From contig NZ_CALKTT010000012.1 of the NCBI RefSeq assembly GCF_937997535.1, forward strand, positions 1-14,798: a stretch of 14,798 nucleotides of DNA. The letters are read 5' to 3'. How positions within the stretch are numbered: position 1 is the first letter of the stretch; each line of letters begins with the position of its first letter. The DNA is from an uncultured Campylobacter sp. GTDB taxonomy: Bacteria > Campylobacterota > Campylobacteria > Campylobacterales > Campylobacteraceae. Both the position numbers and the translations under genes were made by a program. Shown piece by piece: positions 1-6,815 of the stretch. The notes beneath the pieces are model-generated. The model made no database searches, was not told where the DNA came from, and was given only the letters and a program-made list of their open reading frames with translations.

Positions 1-11
1 CCGTTAAATTT

Positions 12-39
12 AAAAAAGGCGAGCCGAATTTGACTCGCC
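12..39 (-). terminator. Intrinsic terminator of the prfB-rclA-sel1 operon
   Basis: Read on the minus strand this is a stem GGCGAGTC / GGCTCGCC (8 pairs, one G-T wobble) around a 6-base loop AAATTC, followed directly by six T residues (positions 17 to 12). It lies 36 bases past the stop codon of the Sel1-repeat lipoprotein gene. A GC-rich stem plus T-tract is the classic Rho-independent form. On the plus strand the stem is preceded by A residues and not followed by a T-run, so it works in one direction only. Confidence 0.85.
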
Positions 40-75
40 GTAGTAAATTTAATGCCGAACTAAAAGATGTTAAAT

Positions 76-684
76 TTAGCGCTTTCTACCCATTCTTTTT
101 AGATTGTCGCATGCGGACGTATCGCCGCTAAAGCACGCCGAGCGGTAGATGCTTCTAGCTTTTGTTTCATCCTGCGCTACGCCTAGTCCGTGTTCGTAGA
201 GGACTGCAGTGTTTGTGCAACACGGTACGTCGCCTAGTTTGCAGCCTCTATCGTAGGCCGACATGGCGTTTGCGTAGTCCGGTTCTTTGCCGTCGATTGC
301 CGAGCGATAAAACTCGCCTAAGTAGTAGCAAGAGTACGCCCCGCCGTTCGTGCATGAGGCGCTATAGATTTCAAGAGCTTTGTTTGCGTCTTTGCTCACG
401 CCAAGGCCGGTTTGGTACATGTTGGCGAGGTTTGTGCAGGCGGCTTGATAGTTGTTTTTGCATGCTCTTTCATAGTATTTTAGAGCGGTTTTGTGATCTT
501 GCAGATTTTGATAGCTGATGGCAAGATCGTTGCACGCGGAGTAGTTGCCGCTTTCGCATTTGGGCTTTAGTACTTCTATGGCGCGTTTGTTAAAATCATA
601 GTCCGGGTTGTCGCTAGGGCCGCCGCTTGAAGCTGCGCATCCCACGAATAAAAGCCCGATAAAGGTAAGAAGTAAATTCCTCAT
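76..684 (-). CDS. Sel1-repeat, cysteine-rich lipoprotein (Hcp-like)
   Basis: A 202-residue exported protein. The N-terminus is a short lipoprotein signal with a hydrophobic stretch at residues 4-14 and a lipobox-like LFVGC ending at Cys16 (the Phe at -3 is slightly atypical). The rest is Sel1/TPR-like helical repeats with TGLGV and HGLGV signatures near residues 92-96 and 165-169. Five cysteine pairs, 43/51, 75/83, 111/119, 148/156 and 184/192, all have exact CX7C spacing, as in the disulfide-stapled repeats of the Helicobacter cysteine-rich (Hcp) proteins. It therefore probably folds as an oxidised solenoid in the periplasm or at the outer membrane and mediates protein-protein contacts. Members are often labelled beta-lactamase HcpA-like, but nothing here shows enzyme activity. 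The start is supported by AAAGGA upstream of ATG. It lies 21 bases downstream of rclA and is probably the last gene of that operon. Confidence 0.85.
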   Translation of the reverse strand: MRNLLLTFIGLLFVGCAASSGGPSDNPDYDFNKRAIEVLKPKCESGNYSACNDLAISYQNLQDHKTALKYYERACKNNYQAACTNLANMYQTGLGVSKDANKALEIYSASCTNGGAYSCYYLGEFYRSAIDGKEPDYANAMSAYDRGCKLGDVPCCTNTAVLYEHGLGVAQDETKARSIYRSACFSGDTSACDNLKRMGRKR

Positions 685-705
685 TTTTTATCCTTTCCGT
701 CGTTT

Positions 706-2049
706 TTAAAATTGTCCAAAGAGGTCATTTAGCGCTTCGCTGATACTAGGGTGGGTGAAAATCTGATTTTTAAAGAAATTAGCACCTGCGCCTAGAGCCA
801 TTGCGATGGCGATTTCGTTGATAAGCTCGTTTGCATAAACGCAGTGAAACGCCGCGCCTAAAATTTTGCCGCTTTTTGCGTCCACGATCGCTTTTAAAAA
901 TCCCGTTTCGTTGCCGACTACCTTTGCGCCCGGGACTGCAGCTAGTGCGAGTTTTAGGACTTTAAAGTCTAAATTTTGCGCCGCGGCTCGTTTTTCGTTT
1001 AGTCCAATGCTAGCTAGCGGAGTCTCGGTAAAAAGCGTGCTGGCGTGAGGCGAGCGGTTTAGAGTGCTGCGTTTGCCGACGCCAAAAAGCTTGTCAAAGA
1101 CGATGCGAAAATCATCTAGGCTCGTATAGGTAAAAAGCTCGCCGCCGCGAACGTCGCCTACTGCATAGATATGCGGCTGGGCGGTTTGCAAAAACTCGTT
1201 TACCGACACGTTTCCTTTGGCATCCGTTTGTACGCCGGCTGCGCTTAAATTTAGCTCCGCAGTCGCCGCTACTCGTCCCGTCGCTAGTAAAAACGCGTCC
1301 GCTTCAAGGCTTTTTGGCTCGCCGTTTTGGGTGAAATTTAGCGTGCTATCTTTTAAATTTTTAACTTCGCAGCCCTCTAAAATCTCGACGCCTTGCGTTT
1401 GTAGTAGCGCCTTTACGCTCTGTTTTACGTCCTCGTCCTCGTTTTTTAGCACGCCCGAGCGAGCTACGATAGTAACTTTTGAGCCAAACTCGGCAAACAT
1501 CGAGGCAAACTCAAGCCCGATATATCCGCCGCCTACGACTACTAGGTGCTTTGGAAGCGTTTTTAGGTTTAAAATCCCCGTGCTGTCGTAAGCCAAATTT
1601 GAACTAAGCTTAAAGCTAGGTTTTTCGTTAATCGAGCCCGTATTTATGACGATCGTTGGCGCGGTCAGCACGCTTTTTGAGCCGTCTGCGGCCGAGACTT
1701 CTACACTATTTTTATCTATAAATTTAGCCGTGCCGTTTATCACGTCGATGTTTGCGTTGCCGTCAAGCATAGCGAAATTTTTAGCTCTAAGCGCGGAAAC
1801 GAGAGCGTCTTTTTTCTCGATACTTAGCGTAAAGTATTCGCCCGCGACGTTATTATTTACGTATTGCGCTTCTTTGCTTAAATTTACTAGCTTTTTTGTC
1901 GGGATGCAGCCGACGTTTATGCATGTTCCGCCGTACATCTGCGCCGATTTTTCGATCACGGCAACCTTTTTGCCTAAATTTGCGGCTTTTACGGCGAGAG
2001 TTTTGCCTGCTTTGCCAAAGCCGATGACGATGATATCGTAGTTTTTCAT
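706..2049 (-). CDS. rclA: RclA-type flavin disulfide reductase (probable hypothiocyanous acid reductase)
   Basis: A 447-residue class I pyridine nucleotide-disulfide oxidoreductase. Visible landmarks are the FAD-binding GFGKAG at residues 10-15, Glu33 at the end of the second strand, the redox pair Cys43/Cys48 in GGTCINVGCIPTK, the NAD(P)H-binding GGGYIGLE at 173-180, an ATGR and an AVGDV FAD motif, and the C-terminal His433-Pro...Glu438 dyad of the dimer interface. The N-terminus (IIVIGFGKAGKTLAV, then MYGGTCIN) matches E. coli RclA as I remember it far better than lipoamide dehydrogenase, glutathione reductase or MerA. RclA-family enzymes reduce hypothiocyanous acid, and Cu(II) reduction is also reported, so they protect against peroxidase-derived oxidants in the cytoplasm. 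The ATG overlaps the preceding stop as ATGA, with AGGA eight bases upstream, indicating translational coupling. A generic mercuric or dihydrolipoamide reductase label is the less likely alternative. Confidence 0.85.
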   Translation of the reverse strand: MKNYDIIVIGFGKAGKTLAVKAANLGKKVAVIEKSAQMYGGTCINVGCIPTKKLVNLSKEAQYVNNNVAGEYFTLSIEKKDALVSALRAKNFAMLDGNANIDVINGTAKFIDKNSVEVSAADGSKSVLTAPTIVINTGSINEKPSFKLSSNLAYDSTGILNLKTLPKHLVVVGGGYIGLEFASMFAEFGSKVTIVARSGVLKNEDEDVKQSVKALLQTQGVEILEGCEVKNLKDSTLNFTQNGEPKSLEADAFLLATGRVAATAELNLSAAGVQTDAKGNVSVNEFLQTAQPHIYAVGDVRGGELFTYTSLDDFRIVFDKLFGVGKRSTLNRSPHASTLFTETPLASIGLNEKRAAAQNLDFKVLKLALAAVPGAKVVGNETGFLKAIVDAKSGKILGAAFHCVYANELINEIAIAMALGAGANFFKNQIFTHPSISEALNDLFGQF

Positions 2050-2351
2050 ATGTTTTTTCCTAGTATGTAGTGAGTATTTTCATTTACTCTTTTTATGCTT
2101 ATTTTGTTCTTTTCAGCCCAGTTTTCGATCACGTTTAGCGCGCCCGGCGTTTTGCCCGCGTTTTTTATCTTAAACACGTCCTCGCTGCCGCTCATCGCTA
2201 CAAAGCCGCCAAGCGGTTTTAGGTGGTCGTTTAGCGTGATAATGCTGCTTAAATTTAACCCGTCGCAGTTGTTTAGGATGCGCTTAACCTGCGCGGCGGT
2301 CGCGTCGTTTTCGTTGTAGCCTAGTTGGTTTAAAAGAGCTGAAATTTCCAT
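2046..2351 (-). CDS. Small protein of unknown function, between prfB and rclA
   Basis: A 101-residue soluble protein that I do not recognise. It has no signal peptide, membrane segment or cysteine cluster; the single Cys is near residue 29. The first half looks helical (NQLGYNENDATAAQVKRIL), followed by an SSIITLNDHLKP segment, a FVAMSGSEDVFKI strand-like segment and a basic C-terminal part. The reading frame is credible: AAGGA sits five bases before the ATG, it starts 11 bases after the prfB stop, and it overlaps rclA by four bases (ATGA). It is therefore co-transcribed with prfB and translationally coupled to rclA. No function can be assigned from sequence alone. Confidence 0.75.
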   Translation of the reverse strand: MEISALLNQLGYNENDATAAQVKRILNNCDGLNLSSIITLNDHLKPLGGFVAMSGSEDVFKIKNAGKTPGALNVIENWAEKNKISIKRVNENTHYILGKNI

Positions 2352-2362
2352 ATTTTTCCTTT

Positions 2363-3463
2363 CTAGTTTATGCTTTTCTGACTTACTAAAACGCCCTCAA
2401 TGAGCTTTTTTATGTCGCCGTCTAGTATCGCGTCGGTTTGGCTATACGCCTCGCCGCTGCGGTTATCTTTGACCTGTTGATACGGGAAAAGCACGTAGGA
2501 GCGGATCTGATGACCCCAGCCGATCTCGCTTTTTTCGATACTGCCGGCGGCTTCTTGCTGTTTCATTAGCTCTAGCTCATAGAGGCGCGATTTTAGCATT
2601 TTCATCGCGGTGGCTTTGTTTTTGTGCTGGCTGCGGTCGTTTTGACACTGCACGACGATGCTGGTGGGCACGTGAGTGATGCGCACCGCGGACTCGGTTT
2701 TGTTTACGTGCTGACCGCCTGCTCCGCCCGCGCGGTAGGTGTCGATTTTTAGATCTTTTTCGTCGATTTCTATCTCGATGTCGTCGTCGATCTCGGGGCT
2801 TACCATCACGCTGGTAAAGCTCGTGTGGCGGCGTCCCGCGCTATCAAACGGACTGGTTCGCACGAGGCGGTGGATGCCGTTTTCAGCCTTTAGGTAGCCG
2901 TAAGCGTTTACGCCTTTAACGATAAAACTCACGTCTTTTAGTCCTGCCTCTTCGCCCTCTTGGAAGTCCAGGGTTTCGACCTTAAAGCCCTCGCGCTCGC
3001 AAAAGCGCAGATACATGCGGTATAGCATACTCGCCCAGTCGTTACTCTCCGTACCGCCCGCGCCCGGATGAATGCTGACGATAGCGTTTTTATCGTCGTT
3101 TTCGCCGCTAAGCATCATAGAAATTTCTAAATTTATGATCTTGTCCTCTAGCTCGTCCGCTTCGGCAAAAAGCGAGTTTATCGTCTCCTCGTCGTTTTCC
3201 GAGTTTGCCAGCTCATATAGAGCTTTTGCGTCGTCTACGGCATTTTTAGCATTTAGAAATTTATTTAAGATATTTGAAATTTTAGTTTTTTCCTTGCCGA
3301 TGGCGCCTGCTTTTGCGACGTCCTGCCATAGATTTTGATCGTTTTCAAGCTCCTTGATCTCTTTTAGGCGCGCTTTGATGTTCTCCGGTTTTACGACGCC
3401 CGCAATATTTTCGACTTTAGTATTTAGGGTTTTTAAAAGTTCCGTGTATTCGTAATTATCCAA
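2363..3463 (-). CDS. prfB: Peptide chain release factor 2 (RF2)
   Basis: A 366-residue class I release factor that terminates translation at UGA and UAA. The RF2 codon-recognition tripeptide SPF is at residues 204-206 and the catalytic GGQ, which triggers peptidyl-tRNA hydrolysis, is at 249-251 within AGGAGGQHVNKTESAVR. The SPF identifies RF2 rather than RF1, which carries PxT. The length matches the family. The frame is continuous from the first codon, so the programmed +1 frameshift at an in-frame UGA, found in many bacterial prfB genes, is absent. The start is TTG: an in-frame stop (TAA) lies two codons upstream, and an AAAAAAAGG Shine-Dalgarno sits nine bases before the TTG. It is the first gene of a four-gene unit. 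Confidence 0.97.
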   Translation of the reverse strand: MDNYEYTELLKTLNTKVENIAGVVKPENIKARLKEIKELENDQNLWQDVAKAGAIGKEKTKISNILNKFLNAKNAVDDAKALYELANSENDEETINSLFAEADELEDKIINLEISMMLSGENDDKNAIVSIHPGAGGTESNDWASMLYRMYLRFCEREGFKVETLDFQEGEEAGLKDVSFIVKGVNAYGYLKAENGIHRLVRTSPFDSAGRRHTSFTSVMVSPEIDDDIEIEIDEKDLKIDTYRAGGAGGQHVNKTESAVRITHVPTSIVVQCQNDRSQHKNKATAMKMLKSRLYELELMKQQEAAGSIEKSEIGWGHQIRSYVLFPYQQVKDNRSGEAYSQTDAILDGDIKKLIEGVLVSQKSIN

Positions 3464-3495
3464 AATTTAAAACCTTTTTTTATGCTTTTGGCGTG

Positions 3496-3504
3496 ATTAT
3501 AACA
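3496..3504 (-). promoter_or_regulatory. Extended -10 promoter of the prfB operon
   Basis: On the minus strand the sequence reads TGTTATAAT, a perfect TATAAT (3501 to 3496) with the extended TGn element immediately before it. The predicted transcript start is near 3489, giving a leader of about 25 bases that holds the prfB Shine-Dalgarno. No convincing -35 box is visible, which is typical of Campylobacter sigma-70 promoters. The transcription start is inferred, not measured. Confidence 0.7.
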
Positions 3505-3523
3505 TATTTTGGATTAAGGTTGT

Positions 3524-3748
3524 TTATAAAATTTTATTTAAGGCGGGCATTATGAAGCATTTATCTATTAGGGATATCAAAACCTGCTTGATATTGCCGT
3601 GATTAATCAGTTTAAGCTCCGTCGAGAGATCGGGCAAGGGGTCGTTTAGTAGCAGTTTTAGCTTTGCTTCTTCTAGCTTCAGCTTTTTGCAATCGGCTTT
3701 TCTGTCTTCAAGCATAGACACCACTAGTCTTAGCTTTTCTTTTGTCAT
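3524..3748 (-). CDS. Small charged protein, third gene of a YqjD/YqjE-like trio
   Basis: A 74-residue protein beginning MTKEKLRLV, with a strongly charged helical N-terminal half (many Lys, Glu and Asp at residues 1-30) and a moderately hydrophobic C-terminus (QVLISLIDKCFIMPALNKIL). The chosen ATG overlaps the stop of the membrane-protein gene upstream as ATGA. A GTG at 3760 is an alternative start that would add four residues; it has AAGG seven bases upstream, so the start is genuinely uncertain. In E. coli the third gene of the yqjD-yqjE-yqjK set also codes for a short protein with a charged N-terminal helix. The similarity I can see is of position and character, not sequence, so I give no gene name. 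Confidence 0.6.
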   Translation of the reverse strand: MTKEKLRLVVSMLEDRKADCKKLKLEEAKLKLLLNDPLPDLSTELKLINHGNIKQVLISLIDKCFIMPALNKIL

Positions 3749-4020
3749 TTCGCTTTGCACGAAAGTACCTTATACACGATAATGGAACATAAAAAAGCCG
3801 CAATGGAGCAGGCAAAATACGCCCAAATTTCTCCGATAGTTTTTTCAAGAAGCGCGTACAGCCCTAGCAAAAAGAAAACTAAGCCTATAATGCAAATCAC
3901 GCCCGTAATTATGTTTAGTAAAACCGAGTTGGCGCTCTTTAAAAAAGAGCGCCTGATATCGCTAGCTTGAGCGTCTACGAGCTCTACTACCGAAACTATA
4001 AATTCAGATATGCCGGCCAT
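3745..4020 (-). CDS. Two-helix inner-membrane protein, YqjE/phage-holin-III-like
   Basis: A 91-residue membrane protein. An amphipathic N-terminal segment with VELVDAQASDIRRSF (about residues 12-26) is followed by transmembrane helices at roughly 34-56 (ITGVICIIGLVFFLLGLYAL) and 65-83, and a short basic tail. This layout fits the small YqjE/holin superfamily III proteins found beside DUF883 genes. I chose the ATG at 4020 because it overlaps the upstream stop as TAATG. The frame stays open to a TTG at 4038 (97 residues), but that would lie inside the upstream gene. Despite the family name there is no phage context, and an envelope or stress role is inferred from the neighbour only. Confidence 0.7.
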   Translation of the reverse strand: MAGISEFIVSVVELVDAQASDIRRSFLKSANSVLLNIITGVICIIGLVFFLLGLYALLEKTIGEIWAYFACSIAAFLCSIIVYKVLSCKAK

Positions 4021-4319
4021 TATTTTTTCAGCAACCAAGCGAGCAAAAATCCGACGCCAGCAGCGATAGCGACGCTTTTTATCGGATCTTGTTTTATCGT
4101 GTCATTCACGCTTTCTATGCCGTCTTTGCCTTTGAGCCTTAGATCATCTATATATTTTTTGATCTCATTGCTGTTTAGCTGATCTAGAATTTTATCTTTG
4201 GCAGACTCCGCACGCTCTGCGCCTATGTTTTTGATGGACTTCATAATCTCTTTAAAATCCGCTTTTAAAGAGTCGATATCCTTTTTCAAAGATTCCAAAT
4301 TTGTCTCTTGAGTAGCCAT
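4020..4319 (-). CDS. DUF883 (ElaB/YqjD-type) tail-anchored protein
   Basis: A 99-residue protein. Residues 1-75 are a long charged helix, probably coiled coil (ESLKKDIDSLKADFKEIM). It ends with a single hydrophobic segment, AIAAGVGFLLAWLL, flanked by DPIKS and two lysines. That C-terminal form is the hallmark of the DUF883 family, whose E. coli members YqjD and ElaB are inner-membrane tail-anchored proteins that associate with ribosomes in stationary phase; the same role here is inference. AAGGAG lies five bases before the ATG, a near-ideal Shine-Dalgarno. It is the first gene of the trio and diverges from panC. Confidence 0.75.
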   Translation of the reverse strand: MATQETNLESLKKDIDSLKADFKEIMKSIKNIGAERAESAKDKILDQLNSNEIKKYIDDLRLKGKDGIESVNDTIKQDPIKSVAIAAGVGFLLAWLLKK

Positions 4320-4438
4320 TTTCGCTCCTTTTGAAGTTTATTTTAGAGCTAAAGCTCGCGGTAGATTTTAGTACTTATTGATTAATGCTCGCTAAATAGA
4401 TCGCCCTTTCGCACTTAATTTATACCTTTAATATTTTT

Positions 4439-4447
4439 TGATATAAT
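4439..4447 (+). promoter_or_regulatory. Extended -10 promoter for panC-rimO-tilS-phosphoesterase
   Basis: The bases TGATATAAT form a perfect TATAAT (4442-4447) with the extended TGn element. The stretch just upstream is T-rich (ATATTTTTTG), as expected for Campylobacter sigma-70 promoters that lack a defined -35. The expected transcript start is near 4454, about 30 bases before the panC ATG. Confidence 0.7.
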
Positions 4448-4484
4448 TGCCAGCCTTAATATTTTATATTGAAAAGAGAGAACA

Positions 4485-5306
4485 ATGCAAATTATTAGAA
4501 GCGTAGAAGAGCTAAAAAGCTTCAGAGCGGCGGCAAGCGGCAGCGTGGGCTTCGTGCCTACGATGGGAGCTTTGCACGCGGGGCATGCGAGCCTCATAAA
4601 AAGGGCGCGAAACGAAAACGACATCGTAATCGTCTCAACTTTCCTCAATCCGGCGCAGTTTTTGCCGGGCGAGGATCTAAATAGCTACCCAAAAAACGAA
4701 GCGGGCGATATTAAAATTTGCGAGAGCCTCGATGTGAACGCGCTTTTTATCCCGAGCGTAGATGAAATTTACGGCTCCTGTGAGCCGGGCATTATCGCGC
4801 CTAAGCCGTTAAGCGAAATTTTGGAGGGCAAGACGCGGCCGGGGCATTTCAACGGGGTACTTAAGGTGCTAAATAAATTTTTTAATCTCGTGCGTCCGCT
4901 CAACGTATATATGGGCAAAAAGGACGCCCAGCAGCTTTTTATCGTGCAAAATATGGTAAAGAGCTTTTTTATGGATATAAATATCGTGCCATGTGAGATC
5001 GTGCGCGAGAGCGACGGCTTGGCGCTTAGCTCGCGCAACGCCTATCTGGACGAGGAGGGTAAGCTTATGGCGCTTAAGCTTTCGCGCTCCTTGCTAAATG
5101 CCAGCTCGCTTATTAAAAAAGGCGAGATCAGCCTAAACATCGTCCGCGAAAAGATGCTTAGCGTGCTTGAGCCGCTGGCGGTCGATTATATAGCGTTCGT
5201 GGATTATAAATTTAATGAAATTTCGCAGATCAAGTCGGGAGATACTATCATTTTAGTAGCCGCCAAGGTAGGCACGACCCGTCTGATCGATAATATCTGG
5301 CTGTAA
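4485..5306 (+). CDS. panC: Pantothenate synthetase
   Basis: A 273-residue enzyme that condenses (R)-pantoate with beta-alanine, using ATP through a pantoyl-adenylate, in the last step of pantothenate (coenzyme A precursor) synthesis. The nucleotidyltransferase-fold HIGH-type motif is PTMGALHAGH, with His31 and His34. STFLNPAQF, RPGHFNGV and MGKKDAQQ are the conserved pantoate and ATP-binding blocks, and LSSRN at 181-185 is the KMSKS-like loop. The length fits the family. The Shine-Dalgarno is only a weak GAGAG. It is the first gene after the promoter and is separated from rimO by a single base. panB and panD are not in the window. Confidence 0.97.
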   Translation: MQIIRSVEELKSFRAAASGSVGFVPTMGALHAGHASLIKRARNENDIVIVSTFLNPAQFLPGEDLNSYPKNEAGDIKICESLDVNALFIPSVDEIYGSCEPGIIAPKPLSEILEGKTRPGHFNGVLKVLNKFFNLVRPLNVYMGKKDAQQLFIVQNMVKSFFMDINIVPCEIVRESDGLALSSRNAYLDEEGKLMALKLSRSLLNASSLIKKGEISLNIVREKMLSVLEPLAVDYIAFVDYKFNEISQIKSGDTIILVAAKVGTTRLIDNIWL

Positions 5307-5307
5307 A

Positions 5308-6810
5308 ATGGCAAAACTCCATCTCGTTTCTCTAGGCTGCAATAAAAATTTAGTCGATAGCGAGATCATGCTTGGGCGCTTGCAAAACTATGAGCTCACG
5401 CCCGATGTGGCCTCTGCCGACGTCATCATCGTAAATACCTGCGGTTTCATCGCAAGCGCCAAACAGGAGAGTATCCGCACGATTTTGAAGCTTAGCGAGC
5501 AGAAAAAAAGCGGCGCGCTGCTGGTCGTCACGGGCTGTCTGATGCAGCGCTACAAGGATGAGCTCATGCGCGAGCTGCCCGAGGTCGATATTTTTAGCGG
5601 CGTTGGCGACTACGATAAAATCGATGAGATGATTTTAAAAAAGCAGAATTTATTCAGCCCGCAAACCTATCTGCAAAGCCCCGCGCTTACCTCTTCGCGC
5701 GTGATAACAGGCTCAAACTACCATGCTTACGTTAAAATTTCGGAAGGCTGTAATCAAAAGTGCTCTTTCTGCGCCATTCCGAGCTTCAAAGGCCGCCTAA
5801 AAAGCCGCAGCATCGAGGATATCGAAGCGGAGGTGCGCGGCTTGGTGGCGCGCGGATTTTACGATTTTAGCTTTATAGCGCAGGATTCTAGCAGCTACGG
5901 TCGCGATCTAAGACGCGGCAAAAAAGGCGGATCAAATTTTAAAGACTACCGCGATGAGTTAAATTTTGCAGGCTTTCGCGACGGGCAGAATTCTGATGAC
6001 TCAAGCGGCGGCGCGGCAGATAAAATTTCCGCTCAAGGCAGGCTCACCCGCGGCAAGAGCTCTAGCGAGGAGAACGCAAGCGATGAAATAGCTGATGAGT
6101 GGGGCGCCGACCTAGTCGCGCTGATAAAACGCATCGAAAAAATCGAGGGCGTCAAGGTAGCGCGCGTGCTGTATCTCTACCCCACCAGCACCGACGAGCG
6201 GCTCATCCGCGCGATCGTGGACTCACCCGTTTTCGCAAACTACTTCGACATGCCGATCCAACACATAAACGACAAAATGCTAAGCCTGATGAAGCGCGGC
6301 GCAAGTGCGGCGCGGATCAAAGAGCTTTTAAATTTAATGCGAAGTGCGTCGGGTGCATTTTTACGAACGGGCGTCATCGTCGGGCACCCGGGCGAAACAG
6401 ACGTAGAATTTGACGAGCTTTGCGACTTTTTGCAGGAGTTTAAATTTGATAGAATTTCAGCTTTTGCTTACAGCAAAGAGGAGGATACGGCGAGCTTTGC
6501 GATGTCGCAAATCCCCGCACGGACAATTAGTCGCCGTCTGAATAAAATCGAGAAAATCACGCGCGAGGCGATAGATAGCAGCATGCGCACGCTCGTAGGC
6601 AAAAAGATACCCCTAATAATCGAAGGTGCCAGCAGCGAGGGCGAGTTTTTTTACGGCGCCAAGCCTCTTGCATGGGGCAAGGACATCGATGGCGAAATTT
6701 TAATCAACGAAAGCTGCGTGCAAAACCTAAAAGCAGGCGGTCTATACGAGTGCGAGATCACGGAATTTGCGGGCGATAGACTGCTCGCGCGAGTACTAAG
6801 AAGCTCGTAA
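5308..6810 (+). CDS. rimO: Ribosomal protein S12 methylthiotransferase RimO, with an internal insertion
   Basis: A 500-residue radical-SAM enzyme that methylthiolates an aspartate of ribosomal protein S12. The N-terminal MTTase domain has cluster ligands Cys11 (SLGCNKN), Cys45 (NTCGF) and Cys77 (TGCLMQR). The radical-SAM CxxxCxxC is Cys148/Cys152/Cys155. A C-terminal TRAM-like domain covers about 430-500. DSE after the first Cys and the SLGCNKNLVDSE signature point to RimO rather than MiaB, which is encoded elsewhere in this window. RimO is normally around 440 residues. The excess is a hydrophilic stretch at about 202-265, rich in Gly, Ser, Asp and Lys, inserted after QDSSSYGRDL and before the conserved LVALIKRIEKIEGV helix. 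The frame stays open through it, so it is a real in-frame insertion. The ATG follows the panC stop by one base. Confidence 0.95.
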   Translation: MAKLHLVSLGCNKNLVDSEIMLGRLQNYELTPDVASADVIIVNTCGFIASAKQESIRTILKLSEQKKSGALLVVTGCLMQRYKDELMRELPEVDIFSGVGDYDKIDEMILKKQNLFSPQTYLQSPALTSSRVITGSNYHAYVKISEGCNQKCSFCAIPSFKGRLKSRSIEDIEAEVRGLVARGFYDFSFIAQDSSSYGRDLRRGKKGGSNFKDYRDELNFAGFRDGQNSDDSSGGAADKISAQGRLTRGKSSSEENASDEIADEWGADLVALIKRIEKIEGVKVARVLYLYPTSTDERLIRAIVDSPVFANYFDMPIQHINDKMLSLMKRGASAARIKELLNLMRSASGAFLRTGVIVGHPGETDVEFDELCDFLQEFKFDRISAFAYSKEEDTASFAMSQIPARTISRRLNKIEKITREAIDSSMRTLVGKKIPLIIEGASSEGEFFYGAKPLAWGKDIDGEILINESCVQNLKAGGLYECEITEFAGDRLLARVLRSS

Positions 6811-6815
6811 GAGAG

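Noticed and set aside
3745..4020. Phage holin as evidence for a prophage
   Set aside because: There are no other phage genes, integrase or attachment sites around it. The DUF883 neighbour points to the chromosomal YqjE-like group.
4021..4038. TTG start for the two-helix membrane protein, six codons upstream
   Set aside because: It would lie inside the DUF883 gene. The ATG in the TAATG overlap is a better and more usual start.
4365..4370. TAAAAT on the minus strand as a -10 box for the DUF883 trio
   Set aside because: It is an imperfect match with no TGn and no clear -35. The AT-rich gap offers several equally weak candidates, including TATAAATT further upstream.
6099..6413. Arg-rich open frame on the plus strand inside rimO
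   Set aside because: It is an overlapping frame of a clearly coding gene. The arginine bias is what GC-rich sequence gives in a shifted frame.
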